A DNA stretch of 64,000 bases, taken from Paenibacillus contaminans. Its GTDB lineage: Bacteria; Bacillota; Bacilli; Paenibacillales; NBRC-103111. The translations under genes and the position numbers were made by a program. Position 1 is the stretch's first letter. Every line of letters starts with the position of its first letter. Below the pieces are notes generated by a model. The model made no database searches. It saw only the letters and a program-made list of their open reading frames with translations, and was not told where the DNA came from. Below, piece after piece: positions 25,994 through 35,631 of the stretch. The stretch is from positions 86,255 through 150,254 of the forward strand of contig NZ_QMFB01000016.1 in NCBI RefSeq assembly GCF_003285015.1, in the 5' to 3' direction.

Positions 25994-27663
25994 GACACAT
26001 TTCCTCCTTTTTCGGCTAGCTCCTTCATATCAACGGCGATTCCCGTTTGCTTCAAGCTGTCGGCCACTTCCTTGCGGATCCCGAACCAGTTTTTATTCGT
26101 ATGCGCGCCGAGCGACAGCCGGCCGTTATCGATACGAAGCCAGATGCGGCGATGCTGCCAGTATGTTCCCATTAAGAGCCCGATCATCGATATTGCCGCG
26201 CCGATCCAAATGTAAGGCATTGCCTTGTCGATCCTGATGTTCAGGAAGCTTGTGTAAGCCGCAATTTTCACATCGTCCATCGATCCGACCGCGATATCCA
26301 GTTTAGTGCCTAGCGCACCGTTAATATCATTTTGCCGGAACGTCTCTTTATCGATCTGCCGAGGGAAGTACATGAAAATTTCGCCTTCCTTGGATAGGTC
26401 AGGACCGGTAATCGAGAATATGAAGGCCGGCGCGTTCGGATCTTTCGTTTTGGTCATCGGCAATCCCTTGTCGTCCATTCCAAAGTCCGGGAAATAACCT
26501 TTTACTTCCAGCTTATACTCACCTGCTTGATAAGAAGGAAGCGGGTTGAACATGTCCAGTTCGAATTCGCCGTATACTTCCCCTGTACGCTTGTTTTTAA
26601 GCTTAGGCGTCGCAGCCAGCAGCATCGGCGTTTCTTTATAGTCGAACTGAAAAGCCAGCAAGCCTTTATAATCCAAAGGTTTGTTGACGACAATGTTTTG
26701 CCTATGGACCTCTTCGAGCTCCGGCTTTTGGCTTGGATCGTCGCAGTTTGCCGAGCAAGTATACAAAATCGCTTGCGTTTCATAAATTTTCGGAACCGAT
26801 GTGTCGCGCCTCTTAAACTCTTCCGACATTTCCTCTTCGGTGTAGTAATCGACGGTAAAAAGATCGTTCTTCAAATAATAAGGCGTTTCGGGTATTTTGA
26901 CGACTCTGCCTTCAAGAAAGCCCATGTACTGATCCATATGCCAGCCCGGTATGCTACGCGCAAGCACCGCAAGCAAAAAGACGATAAGCCCGATATGGTT
27001 AATATAAGGACCCCAGCGGCTGAACCTGTTCTTCTCGGCAAGCAGCGCAGTTCCGTCCGTATGTACGCGGTACCGCCGCTTCTGCAGCTTCTTCGACATT
27101 TGCTCGACCCAAGCTGCTTGCTCCGCCTCGGTCATTCCCGTCAAATCGGATTCATAGGAAACCTTCTGCCGCAAAATAAAGCTGAGATGCTTGCGGATTT
27201 GCTGCTTGTTCAACGCCTTGTATAGAGGGAGCACGCGATCCAAGCTACAGATGACCAGCGAAGTGCCGATCATAAGCAGCAAAGTGACGAACCACCAGGA
27301 TTCGAACGTATGCGAGAACCCCAGCAGGTAATAAATATGCCCGGCCGTTCCGTAATTATCTTTGTAGTAAACGGAGAAATCGGTATTGATAAACGTATTC
27401 TCCTGCGGATAAATCGTGCCGACGGCAGAGCCGATCAAGGTAATGATAATCAAATATACCGCGATCTTGACGGAGGAAAAAAAGTTCCACACCTTATCGA
27501 TCACATTCGGATTTTGCTTCTGCGAACGCCGCGCCATCCCGTCATACCGCATTTCAAGAGGCTCTTCCGATTTATCCTCGAAAAGCGGCTTTCCGCACGA
27601 TTCGCAAAGCACGGTACCGACCGGGTTCTGATGGCCGCATTCGCATTTGGTGTTCTGAAACAA
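25990..27663 (-). CDS. resB: Cytochrome c biogenesis protein ResB
   Basis: 557 residues. A short zinc-ribbon-like N-terminus (CEC ... CESC) precedes three N-terminal transmembrane segments, a large extracytoplasmic domain, and a fourth segment near the end. ResB pairs with ResC in heme delivery to c-type cytochromes. The start is a TTG at 27663 with GGGGAGGG six bases upstream; the longer frame to 27690 overlaps resA and lacks a ribosome site. Confidence 0.92.
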   Translation of the reverse strand: MFQNTKCECGHQNPVGTVLCESCGKPLFEDKSEEPLEMRYDGMARRSQKQNPNVIDKVWNFFSSVKIAVYLIIITLIGSAVGTIYPQENTFINTDFSVYYKDNYGTAGHIYYLLGFSHTFESWWFVTLLLMIGTSLVICSLDRVLPLYKALNKQQIRKHLSFILRQKVSYESDLTGMTEAEQAAWVEQMSKKLQKRRYRVHTDGTALLAEKNRFSRWGPYINHIGLIVFLLAVLARSIPGWHMDQYMGFLEGRVVKIPETPYYLKNDLFTVDYYTEEEMSEEFKRRDTSVPKIYETQAILYTCSANCDDPSQKPELEEVHRQNIVVNKPLDYKGLLAFQFDYKETPMLLAATPKLKNKRTGEVYGEFELDMFNPLPSYQAGEYKLEVKGYFPDFGMDDKGLPMTKTKDPNAPAFIFSITGPDLSKEGEIFMYFPRQIDKETFRQNDINGALGTKLDIAVGSMDDVKIAAYTSFLNIRIDKAMPYIWIGAAISMIGLLMGTYWQHRRIWLRIDNGRLSLGAHTNKNWFGIRKEVADSLKQTGIAVDMKELAEKGGNVS

Positions 27664-27679
27664 TGGTGTACCCTCCCCG

Positions 27680-28204
27680 TCACTTTCCAAGCATCGCGAT
27701 AAGCGTCTGCTCGATGTACGACTCCGTCATCTCGCCTACCTTAATCGTATGAACCTTGCCGTCAGGCCGGATAAAAAAGGTCGTCGGGTATTGGATGACG
27801 CCGTATCTTCTCCGCACTTCTTCCGACTGATCGAGCAAAATCGGGAAATTCACCTTCACTTGGTTCACATAGGCCTGCGCGGTAATTTTGTTCTCAGCCA
27901 CATTCAAGCCGAGAACGGTAAGCCCCGATGATGCCCACTTCTCCGATTGCCGCTGAAGCGCCGGCATTTCGTTGCGGCAAGGCTCGCAATAAGAGCCCCA
28001 GAAATTGACGATCAGACCTTTACCCTCGTACTCGGAAAGCTTATGCGTCTCGCCGTCCAACCCGGCCAATTTAAATTCCGGGGCCGCGTCACCCACCTTC
28101 GGAACTTTGTCCTCATTGAACAGGTTGCCGGCGATCGTCCAGACGCCGATCAGAACAGCGATCAGCAGGATGGAAATTTGAATCCACTTTCTATTTTTTC
28201 CCAC
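27680..28204 (-). CDS. resA: Thiol-disulfide oxidoreductase ResA
   Basis: 174 residues from the GTG at 28204 (alternatives at 28228 and 28213). One N-terminal membrane anchor and a thioredoxin fold facing outward; active site CEPC in WGSYCEPCRNE. ResA reduces apocytochrome c heme-binding cysteines before heme attachment. GAAGGTG lies near the GTG. It is first in the resA-resB-resC unit with the overlap to resB. Confidence 0.92.
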   Translation of the reverse strand: MGKNRKWIQISILLIAVLIGVWTIAGNLFNEDKVPKVGDAAPEFKLAGLDGETHKLSEYEGKGLIVNFWGSYCEPCRNEMPALQRQSEKWASSGLTVLGLNVAENKITAQAYVNQVKVNFPILLDQSEEVRRRYGVIQYPTTFFIRPDGKVHTIKVGEMTESYIEQTLIAMLGK

Positions 28205-28296
28205 ATCATTCACCTTCAACCGCTTCATTGTAGTTTGACAAAGCTACACTCATTATAGCGAACTTTCACGAATCGGAAGATTAATGAATTTGAATT

Positions 28297-29037
28297 TTAT
28301 GTGTCCGCTTTCTCCCTCTGTTTAGCCGCATCAGTCAAGCTTTTGATTTCGTCCGGGGTCAGGTGGCGGAACTTGCCGCGCGTTAATCCTCCGAGAGGAA
28401 TCGGCCCGAATTTGACGCGCTTCAGCTTCTCTACCGGGAACTTTATGGCGTCGAACATTCGGCGCACCTGACGGTTCCGCCCTTCGTAAATCGTAATGGA
28501 AATAACCGATTCGTTCGCGGCCGGATCGACATCGACATAATCGACCTCCGCCGGCGCGGTCATCCCGTCTTCGAGCTTGACGCCTTTGGCTAGCTTTTCC
28601 AGAAGCGATCCGTGCGGCACGCCTTTGACTTTCGCATGGTATGTCTTGGGTACATGATGCTTGGGATGTGTGAGAAGGTTCGCAAACTCGCCGTCGTTCG
28701 TCAGTATGAGGAGTCCTTCCGTATCGTAATCAAGCCTTCCGACAGGAAACAAACGCTCGGTGATGCCGTGTAAAAAATCGGTAACCACCTTGCGTCCGCC
28801 GGGATCCTCGACGCTTGTAATAACCCCTTTAGGTTTGTTCATGATGATGTACAATTTCTTTTCCGCTTTGATCGGCTTTCCGTCGACTTTAATCCGGTCT
28901 TTGGCCGGATCGACCTTCGCTCCGAGCTCCTTGACCGTGACGTCGTTGACCATTACTCTTCCTGCCGTTATGTATTCCTCGCATTTGCGCCTGGAGGCTA
29001 TTCCTGCCTGTGCCAATACTTTTTGCAACCGTTCCAT
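28297..29037 (-). CDS. rluB: 23S rRNA pseudouridine synthase RluB
   Basis: 246 residues. N-terminal S4 RNA-binding domain (about 1-60) and a RsuA-type catalytic domain with GRLDYDTEGLL, where D103 is the catalytic aspartate. It modifies a uridine in the peptidyl-transferase region of 23S rRNA. AGGGTGG precedes the ATG. Position between resA and the spm genes is the same as in B. subtilis. Confidence 0.93.
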   Translation of the reverse strand: MERLQKVLAQAGIASRRKCEEYITAGRVMVNDVTVKELGAKVDPAKDRIKVDGKPIKAEKKLYIIMNKPKGVITSVEDPGGRKVVTDFLHGITERLFPVGRLDYDTEGLLILTNDGEFANLLTHPKHHVPKTYHAKVKGVPHGSLLEKLAKGVKLEDGMTAPAEVDYVDVDPAANESVISITIYEGRNRQVRRMFDAIKFPVEKLKRVKFGPIPLGGLTRGKFRHLTPDEIKSLTDAAKQREKADT

Positions 29038-29219
29038 TTCTTGTGTGCCACCCTTCGTGATCGTTACGACAAATTAATCCATATTATAGCAAAACGGCGA
29101 TTGTCCCTCCGCAGTTCATTAACCGCATAGGCTTGTCCGGCATCCGCTCGCACGGTGCCGTATCGGCATCCGAGTCAAAAGAAACATGTTTGGACATTGG
29201 CGCTCGCATGGACTTTATG

Positions 29220-29561
29220 CTAATGATAACGATCATTGTCCCAAATCACAAGTTCCGCCCACGGAAAATACTTCCCCGGACAATGACGGGAATGAGGAAA
29301 TATGCGCTCATAAGAGAAATCGTATAGCCGGGAGACGCGTAAAATAAGCTTTGACAACAAAAAAATCTGTTCCTTTACCTCAGGAACAGAACCGGAAAAC
29401 GAACGGGCGAAATCGCCCTCCAAGCATATATGAATATAAGCCTTGTCCGTCCTGGAGGACGCCGGAACGATCGAGCCGTTCTTCGCGATATAGAAATCGT
29501 ACCCCTTGCCGTTTATGGAGGAGCAAGCGGAATCGTGAATGATAATGCCTTCAGTCTGCAT
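29220..29561 (-). CDS. Miniature N-acetylmuramoyl-L-alanine amidase domain protein
   Basis: 113 residues. The fold signatures of zinc amidase-2/PGRP enzymes are visible: IIIHDS (H9), YIHICLEGDF (H44) and SRHCPGKYFPW (H93, C94); the last is the usual zinc-binding H...CPG motif. There is no signal peptide or wall-binding domain. GGAGG lies eight bases before the ATG at 29561. It follows spmB by 91 bases in the sporulation cluster, so a role in spore cortex or mother-cell wall lysis is possible but inferred. Confidence 0.72.
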   Translation of the reverse strand: MQTEGIIIHDSACSSINGKGYDFYIAKNGSIVPASSRTDKAYIHICLEGDFARSFSGSVPEVKEQIFLLSKLILRVSRLYDFSYERIFPHSRHCPGKYFPWAELVIWDNDRYH

Positions 29562-29652
29562 GCCGTTCACCTCCGGCGCATAATTGCTGCTAGCAATATA
29601 TGACGGCGCCCGGGCGAATGTTCTAAAAGTTATTCAGACCTGTGTGACCGGT

Positions 29653-30186
29653 TCAAGCGAAGACGAGAAAACAGATGGCGATGGCGGCGATAAAACCGAC
29701 GGCATCGGATATGAGACCAACCTTTAGCGCATATCCCGCTTTACGGATGCCGACGGCACCGAAATAAACGGTCAGCACATACAGGGTCGTATCGGTGCTC
29801 CCTTGAATTGTCGATGCGATACGGCCGATCATCGAATCCGGTCCGAATTCCCGGATCAGATCCGTAGTGAACGCAAGCGAGCCCGCTCCGGTTATCGGCC
29901 GCAATACGGCAAGAGGAAGCACCTCGCCGGGTATGCCCACTTTATCGAGCAGCGGCCGGAATACGCCGATCAGAAGATCCATCGCGCCCGAAGCGCGGAA
30001 AACCGTGATCGCGACCATCATCCCGACTAGATGGGGAATGATTTTAATCGCGGTATCAAATCCGTCCTTCGCGCCTTCGACGAACGATTCGTATGTAGGT
30101 ATTTTTTTATAGGCGGCGAACAGCGGAATAAAAACGATAATGACGGGTATGGCCCAAGCGGATATGAGGGAAATCAGCCCATACAT
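29653..30186 (-). CDS. spmB: Spore maturation protein SpmB
   Basis: 177 residues, nucleoside-recognition-domain membrane protein with several helices. SpmA and SpmB are needed for full spore core dehydration in B. subtilis. It begins 26 bases after spmA with GAGAGGAGG upstream, in the dacB-spmA-spmB order known from a sigma-E operon. Confidence 0.92.
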   Translation of the reverse strand: MYGLISLISAWAIPVIIVFIPLFAAYKKIPTYESFVEGAKDGFDTAIKIIPHLVGMMVAITVFRASGAMDLLIGVFRPLLDKVGIPGEVLPLAVLRPITGAGSLAFTTDLIREFGPDSMIGRIASTIQGSTDTTLYVLTVYFGAVGIRKAGYALKVGLISDAVGFIAAIAICFLVFA

Positions 30187-30212
30187 CGGTTACTTCCTCC
30201 TCTCGATAAAAA

Positions 30213-30803
30213 TCAATGCCGGCTGCGCCAATAACGGCGCCGGTACCACCGGTCGGCGACGATCGCCGCCGTCGTCGAGATGACGGTGGCAATAAGCGTC
30301 GTTCCGACGATTTCCGCCGGATTGAGAGACTGAAAGCTCATTCGGATCGCGATCAGGGTAGTCGGAACGAGCGTGATGCTGGATGTATTCAACGCAAGCA
30401 GCGTACACATCGCCGGACTGGCCAGCTCCTTGTTGCCGTTGAGCTTTTGCAGCTCCTGCATAGCCTTGATGCCCATCGGTGTAGCGGCGTTGCCGAGTCC
30501 CAAAATATTGGCGCTCATATTAGACATGATGTAACCAAGCGCCGGATGATTGTCCGGTATGCTTGGAAATAAAAAGCGCACGACAGGCCTGAGCAGCTTT
30601 GCCAGCTTCTCCAGCAGCCCGGCGTCTTCGGCGATCCGCATAATGCCCAGCCAAAAGACGAGAATGCTGATCAATCCGAAGCACACCGTCACGCCCGTCT
30701 TCGCGCCGTCGAATACCGCTTGCGTAACCGCTTCGATATTGCCGTTTATCGCCGCAACCACAAAGCCTGCAAGGATGAAAAAAAGCCATATGAAATTAAC
30801 CAT
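30213..30803 (-). CDS. spmA: Spore maturation protein SpmA
   Basis: 196 residues, polytopic membrane protein with the Gate/nucleoside-recognition motif near NILGLGNAATPMGIKAM. It acts with SpmB in spore core dehydration. It starts six bases after the dacB stop, so the two are co-transcribed and probably translationally coupled. Confidence 0.93.
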   Translation of the reverse strand: MVNFIWLFFILAGFVVAAINGNIEAVTQAVFDGAKTGVTVCFGLISILVFWLGIMRIAEDAGLLEKLAKLLRPVVRFLFPSIPDNHPALGYIMSNMSANILGLGNAATPMGIKAMQELQKLNGNKELASPAMCTLLALNTSSITLVPTTLIAIRMSFQSLNPAEIVGTTLIATVISTTAAIVADRWYRRRYWRSRH

Positions 30804-30809
30804 TCAAAC

Positions 30810-31976
30810 TCACCTCGCTTTGCCCGTAACCAATGTTCGGAACACGTCCCGCAGCGTGTCGAGATATTTATTCGCCGTTTTCATCCCGCTCTCGCCCGTT
30901 CGGAAGCCCCAAGCGCTTTTATTTTCGCTTCCAAGTCTGACGTCCCCGTCCGCATATAGCGGAACGACTCCCGCTTCTTCGCCGGCAACGGTAATTTTCA
31001 GCTTGCCGACTATGCCCAGCCGATAATTTAAGGTACCGGCCTCTTCCAGCTCGATTTTGCGCGTAATCTGCTCCGACTCGGCGCCATCCATCGGATAAGA
31101 AACCGTGTTTCCGGCCACTAAGCCTTGACCGACCGACTCGCCTTTCTCGACCAGCATCTGCAGCCTGTATTTGGCGAAACCGTAATTGAGCAGCTTCGTA
31201 TGATCCGCCCAATCCTGCCCGTCGTTGATCGTAACGGCGGCAAGCTGCTGGCCTCCACGTGTCGCAGATGAGACGAGACATCGTTTGGCGAGCTTCGTAT
31301 ACCCCGTCTTTACGCCGTCCGCCCCCTCGTATAAACCGAGCATCTTATTTTTGTTGAACCAAGTGTAATCCCAAGACTCGTTAGGATTCGGCGCTTTCTT
31401 GGTTTCGGTCTTGACAATTTCCTTGAACACGGGATTTTTCAAAGCATAAGCCGTCAATTTGGCCAAATCGTTCGCCGACGAGTAATGACCTTCGACATCC
31501 AATCCATGCGGATTCATAAAATGCGAGTTTACGAGTCCCAGCTGTTCGGCTTTCTGGTTCATCAAGTAAACGAAGCCTTCCTCGGAGCCCCCGACGTGCT
31601 CGGCTATGGCAGTGGCGGCATCGTTGCCGGAGCGCAGCATTAATCCGTAAAGCATATTATGCAGGCTCATTTCTTCCCCCAGCTTCAAATAAATGGACGA
31701 GCCCTCTTTCCCGAACGCCCTTCCGCTCACCTTCACCAAATCGGAAAGCTTGCCGTTCTCGATCGCGACAATGGCCGTCATAATTTTAGTCAAGCTGGCG
31801 ATTCTTACCTGCTTGTCTCCCTTTTGGCTGTACAGAATACGTCCGGAGGCTACATCGATCAGCGCGGCCGTTTCCGCATTCGTACTGATGGCAGGAGCGG
31901 CTACGACAGAGGGCTTAGCAGGTACGGCAGTTAATATAACGGCCCAAATGAACAAACACAATAAAATCTTTTTCAT
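30810..31976 (-). CDS. dacB: D-alanyl-D-alanine carboxypeptidase DacB (PBP5*)
   Basis: 388 residues. Signal peptide (about 1-26), then the low-molecular-weight PBP domain with SLTK (S61-K64), SGN (116-118) and KTG (223-225). It trims peptide side chains and controls cortex cross-linking in spores. The start at 31976 has GGGAGGA nine bases upstream. It leads the dacB-spmA-spmB operon, sigma-E dependent in B. subtilis. Confidence 0.93.
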   Translation of the reverse strand: MKKILLCLFIWAVILTAVPAKPSVVAAPAISTNAETAALIDVASGRILYSQKGDKQVRIASLTKIMTAIVAIENGKLSDLVKVSGRAFGKEGSSIYLKLGEEMSLHNMLYGLMLRSGNDAATAIAEHVGGSEEGFVYLMNQKAEQLGLVNSHFMNPHGLDVEGHYSSANDLAKLTAYALKNPVFKEIVKTETKKAPNPNESWDYTWFNKNKMLGLYEGADGVKTGYTKLAKRCLVSSATRGGQQLAAVTINDGQDWADHTKLLNYGFAKYRLQMLVEKGESVGQGLVAGNTVSYPMDGAESEQITRKIELEEAGTLNYRLGIVGKLKITVAGEEAGVVPLYADGDVRLGSENKSAWGFRTGESGMKTANKYLDTLRDVFRTLVTGKAR

Positions 31977-32125
31977 GGCATTCCTCCCAGAACATCGGAA
32001 CATCGGAAACGGCTTCTGTTCCATAGCCTTATCAAGGTTCATCCGCATCCTTAAAACTTCCATACTTGTACATGTATATGCCCGTCCCGGAAAGATCATG
32101 TCCGAACGACGGCAAACAAGCCGCC

Positions 32126-32150
32126 TCTTAATAGAGGCAGCTTGCGCTTT
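32126..32150 (-). terminator. Weak terminator after ytfJ
   Basis: GCTGCCTCT and AGAGGCGGC arms with a 4-base loop followed by a modest T-rich tract on the minus strand. Confidence 0.5.
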
Positions 32151-32176
32151 TCTTTTCTCCGCTGTAAGGCGGTCGG

Positions 32177-32677
32177 TTAAACGATATAATTCGGCGAGTT
32201 CCGGTCGGTTTTTCCAGCTTGCTCCGCCTGTCCAACGGACGTCGAGGAAGTCGTCGTTGTCGTCGTGCGCGCGTTTTTCATCATCGATTGAATGCGGTCG
32301 AAAACATGAGGCGCGGAATCGATCAACCGTTCGTATAAATGCGTCGTATTGTCCAGAGGCACGACTTTAACGCCTTCCTTGCCCACAACCAGGAAAGCGA
32401 TCGGCTGAATCGAAACGCCGCCGCCGCTGCCGCCGCCGAAAGGCATAGCGACCGAAGCGTTATGCGAATCGTTCTTGGACGTTCCGTGCTGCTCTTCGAA
32501 TTCGCCGCCGAATTCGCTGCCACCTGCAGCGAAGCCGAAACCTACTTTAGAAATCGGAATGATTACGCTGCCGTCGGGCGTTTCTACCGCATCCCCGACG
32601 ATCGTATTCACATCGACCATATCCTTAATATTTTCCATCGCGGTTTTCATTAAACCTTGAATAGGATGCTCTGCCAT
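32177..32677 (-). CDS. ytfJ: Sporulation protein YtfJ (GerW family)
   Basis: 166 residues. The GerW/YtfJ core runs from HPIQGLM through VVGDAV, PISKVGFGFAAGGS and the glycine-rich FGGGSGGGVSIQPIAFLVV. The tail is a long Thr/Ser run and likely flexible. Spore protein of unknown biochemical role. AGGAGG precedes the ATG. The DUF2953 gene lies just upstream, the usual ytfI-ytfJ pairing. Confidence 0.9.
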   Translation of the reverse strand: MAEHPIQGLMKTAMENIKDMVDVNTIVGDAVETPDGSVIIPISKVGFGFAAGGSEFGGEFEEQHGTSKNDSHNASVAMPFGGGSGGGVSIQPIAFLVVGKEGVKVVPLDNTTHLYERLIDSAPHVFDRIQSMMKNARTTTTTTSSTSVGQAEQAGKTDRNSPNYIV

Positions 32678-32759
32678 TGTCCACTAATCCTCCTGTCTGA
32701 AGTTCATGATGACTCGTCTATAGAGTCCCCATCGCAGAATTAGTTTATGTACAACCGAG

Positions 32760-33446
32760 TCACCCTGCCGGATTGCTTTCCAATTTGGTTTTCGTTTTTT
32801 TGTAATCGCGGTTCGCCCGCATAAAACGAACAGCTAGAAGCATCGCTGCAAGCAGTACAAGGCCAAACCGGATATGAATCATGCAGCGAAGCTTCACTGA
32901 AAACTGTTTGCGGTTATATTGCGGCTGTACAAGCAGCTCCGGACGAGCATCCAATTTTAAATAGCGAAATACAAAGCCGAGCAGCGATGTTTTGAGACCC
33001 CAAATGATGCCGGTTGCAATCGCCGTCTCTGCAGCATCGCCGATCCCTATATAAGTGGCCCACTGAAGCTGGGTGCAGCGGACTTTGGCAACCGTCCATT
33101 TCATCCATCCGGAAAAATCCTCGATACGTTTCGTAAACAGCTTGGCTTGCCGATAAAAGTCTTGAATGTTTTCAATGGAAATATCGCTGTCTTTTTCATC
33201 CAACAACACATCTTTTTTGCGGTCGACACGCTCCGTTTTCACATCGAAAAGATGGATCAGTCCATGAAATCGGATTAGCGGCACATCATATTTATAACGT
33301 ACGATTCCGTAAAGGGCGCGAAACTCGACAAGCAAATGATCGTCTGAGCCCACACGAGAAAAATAAAGCTTGATTCGCACGCGGCTTGCGAGCAAAGCAG
33401 CAACCGCCGCAGCTGCGACCGCAGCAGCCCATAACCAACCCATCAT
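32760..33446 (-). CDS. ytfI: DUF2953 protein (YtfI-like)
   Basis: 228 residues. One N-terminal membrane segment rich in Ala, then an extended domain with EFRALYGIVRYKYDVP and near the end a second hydrophobic stretch. The pairing with ytfJ is conserved in Bacillales, suggesting a spore role. The start at 33446 has GGAGG five bases upstream; the next codon is also ATG. Function unknown. Confidence 0.8.
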   Translation of the reverse strand: MMGWLWAAAVAAAAVAALLASRVRIKLYFSRVGSDDHLLVEFRALYGIVRYKYDVPLIRFHGLIHLFDVKTERVDRKKDVLLDEKDSDISIENIQDFYRQAKLFTKRIEDFSGWMKWTVAKVRCTQLQWATYIGIGDAAETAIATGIIWGLKTSLLGFVFRYLKLDARPELLVQPQYNRKQFSVKLRCMIHIRFGLVLLAAMLLAVRFMRANRDYKKTKTKLESNPAG

Positions 33447-33590
33447 TCGAGCCTCCACTTCCGGCAACGCCAAAAAACTCCGTTCTGCCGCCAGCGTATA
33501 ATAACGCCGCTTCGCAAGCCGCCGAATGCGGCTTCGAAGCTGTTGAGCACGGAGTTAGTATGACCGTAACCATTGGAAACCATGCGGCGG

Positions 33591-34325
33591 CTAGCGCTCG
33601 GAATCGTCCTTAAGAAAGTCGGGAAGCTCGATTTCCATATCGGCCGGCTCCGGATTTTCTTTCATAACTTCCGCGAATTGTTCCTCCTCCGGTTCGAAGC
33701 TTTCGTCTTCATCCGGAAGCTCGCCGCGTTTGCCGTCGATATCGTCGATCGTTAACTGGCGGTCGAGCTTGGTGAACAGCATGCGCTCGTCTTCAAGACT
33801 CAGGTCCGCTTCGAATGTCGAGGAATCAGGCAAATCCTTCAGGCTGCCAAGACCGAAATAATCCATAAACTGCTTCGTCGTCCCGTAAAGGATCGGCCTG
33901 CCGATCGCTTCGGCGCGTCCCGTTTCTTCAATCAGCTCTTTCGCAACCAGCGTATGGAGCGCCCTGTCCGACTTAACACCGCGAATTTCCTCGATCTCGA
34001 CTCTTGTAATCGGTTGTTTGTAAGCGATAATCGATAACGTTTCCAGCGCTGCTTGCGAAAGATTCGTGCGGGAAGGCGTATGGGCCAGCCGCTCGAAGTA
34101 AGGAGCATGCGCCGGAATACTCGCCATTTGAAACGAGCCCGCAATTTCGACGATCTGCAGCCCTCTTTCGTCGCGCACGTAATCTTCTTGCAGCTCGAGC
34201 ACAAGCTCGACGGCAACATCCTTCGGAAGCTCTAGAACATCCGCCAATTGTCTGCCGTCGATGCCTTCGTCGCCCGAGACGAATAACAAACCTTCAATAA
34301 TTGATTTCATCTTCCGGTAATCCAT
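33591..34325 (-). CDS. scpB: Segregation and condensation protein B
   Basis: 244 residues. Two winged-helix domains (about 5-160; ISIAYKQPITRVEIEEIRGVKSD-like region is visible as LSIIAYKQPITR) and an acidic C-terminal tail. It forms the SMC-ScpA-ScpB condensin complex. It overlaps scpA by 32 bases; the ATG at 34325 has GAGGTG seven bases upstream. The acidic tail (about 190-244) is longer than usual. Confidence 0.93.
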   Translation of the reverse strand: MDYRKMKSIIEGLLFVSGDEGIDGRQLADVLELPKDVAVELVLELQEDYVRDERGLQIVEIAGSFQMASIPAHAPYFERLAHTPSRTNLSQAALETLSIIAYKQPITRVEIEEIRGVKSDRALHTLVAKELIEETGRAEAIGRPILYGTTKQFMDYFGLGSLKDLPDSSTFEADLSLEDERMLFTKLDRQLTIDDIDGKRGELPDEDESFEPEEEQFAEVMKENPEPADMEIELPDFLKDDSER

Positions 34326-35076
34326 CGAGCAGCACCTCTTCTCTAGCCTCTATGACTATGTCGTCAAACAGCCGGTGCTGAAAGCAGACGATTTTTTTGA
34401 CCTTCATCAATTCAAGAAGAGCCAAAAACGTTACGACGACGTCTTCTCTTGTAAAGTCGTCCGACAGCAGCCTGGTGAACATCATTTTGCCGCCTTGCTG
34501 CTCCAGAACGGAGACGACTTGGAACATTCGGTCTTTGACCGAAACCTCGTCCCGTCTAATTTTCGTGACGACGTTGCGGCTTGCCATCTTGCGAAGCGCC
34601 TTCTGAAAAGCGAGGAGCAAATCCGCCACATGCAGTCCTTGCACCGGATTTTCCTGAACGACCGGCACATACGGAGACAAATCCGCCGGCTCCCTCGAAA
34701 AAATCAAGCTCCGTTCGATTTCCTTCTCTCTCAGTTCTTCGGCGATTCCTTTGTACTTCCGATATTCGATCAGCTTCTGTACAAGCTCGGATCTCGGATC
34801 TTCCTCTTCCATCTCGAACATCATATCGTCCATCTCGATAACCGGAGGCTTCGGCAGCAGCATTTTGCTTTTGATGGATAGAAGCGTCGCAGCCATAACC
34901 AGAAATTCGCTGGTCACATCGAGCTCCATCTCCTGCATTTGCGACAAGTATTCGAGGTACTGGTCCGTAATTTCTTTGATTGGAATGTTATAAATGTCCA
35001 CTTCCGCTTGATCGATAAGATGAAGCAGCAAATCAAGGGGGCCTTCAAACGTATCCAGCTTAAATGTAACCTTCAA
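34294..35076 (-). CDS. scpA: Segregation and condensation protein A (kleisin)
   Basis: 260 residues. The N-terminal kleisin motif (FKLDTFEGPLDLLLHLI) binds the SMC neck, and the C-terminal winged helix binds the SMC head. The start is a TTG at 35076, giving MKVTFKLDTF, with GGGGGG nine bases upstream; an ATG at 35097 is also in frame. It overlaps scpB. Loss usually disturbs chromosome segregation. Confidence 0.93.
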   Translation of the reverse strand: MKVTFKLDTFEGPLDLLLHLIDQAEVDIYNIPIKEITDQYLEYLSQMQEMELDVTSEFLVMAATLLSIKSKMLLPKPPVIEMDDMMFEMEEEDPRSELVQKLIEYRKYKGIAEELREKEIERSLIFSREPADLSPYVPVVQENPVQGLHVADLLLAFQKALRKMASRNVVTKIRRDEVSVKDRMFQVVSVLEQQGGKMMFTRLLSDDFTREDVVVTFLALLELMKVKKIVCFQHRLFDDIVIEAREEVLLDGLPEDEINY

Positions 35077-35133
35077 TGCCTTAGTCCCCCCAAACATTAA
35101 TCCTTGTTATAGCTTAAAAACGATTGGTTTCGG

Positions 35134-35604
35134 TTATGCCTTCAGCTGCTTAACCAGGTTAACCATTTCGATGGCTGTCGCCGCTGCTTCCCAGCCTTTG
35201 TTGCCCGCCTTCGTACCGGCGCGTTCGATTGCCTGCTCGATCGAATCGGTCGTCAGCACGCCGAAGATTGTCGGAACGCCGGTTTTCAAATTAATTGCGG
35301 CTACGCCTTTGGAAACCTCGCTGCAGACGTAGTCGAAATGCGGCGTCGATCCGCGGATGACAGCACCCAGCGTGATGACGGCGTCGTATTTGCCGCTCTC
35401 GGCCATTTTTTGGGCGATCAGCGGAATTTCGAAGGCGCCGGGAACCCATGCGATTTCCACGTCGTCCTCGGCGGCGCCATGGCGTTTCAGCGCGTCCAGA
35501 GCGCCGGACAAGAGCTTGCCCGTAATAAATTCGTTAAAGCGGCCGACAACGACCCCATATCTGGCTTGCTGCGATACTAATTGACCTTCGTACATTTTCG
35601 TCAT
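35134..35604 (-). CDS. ribH: 6,7-dimethyl-8-ribityllumazine synthase
   Basis: 156 residues, the usual length. Joins 5-amino-6-ribitylaminouracil with dihydroxybutanone phosphate to form lumazine. Motifs VVVGRFNEFIT, GAFEIPLIAQ, GAVIRGSTPHFDYV and FGVLTTD are typical. The start MTKMYEG at 35604 is the likely one; AGAGGA is rather far upstream. It is the last gene of the rib operon, 93 bases after ribBA. Confidence 0.95.
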   Translation of the reverse strand: MTKMYEGQLVSQQARYGVVVGRFNEFITGKLLSGALDALKRHGAAEDDVEIAWVPGAFEIPLIAQKMAESGKYDAVITLGAVIRGSTPHFDYVCSEVSKGVAAINLKTGVPTIFGVLTTDSIEQAIERAGTKAGNKGWEAAATAIEMVNLVKQLKA

Positions 35605-35631
35605 GTTGAATACCATCCTCTCTGAGTGAAC

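Noticed and set aside
29133..29327. Plus-strand open frame of 64 codons upstream of rluB
   Set aside because: No ribosome site and overlaps the amidase gene antisense.
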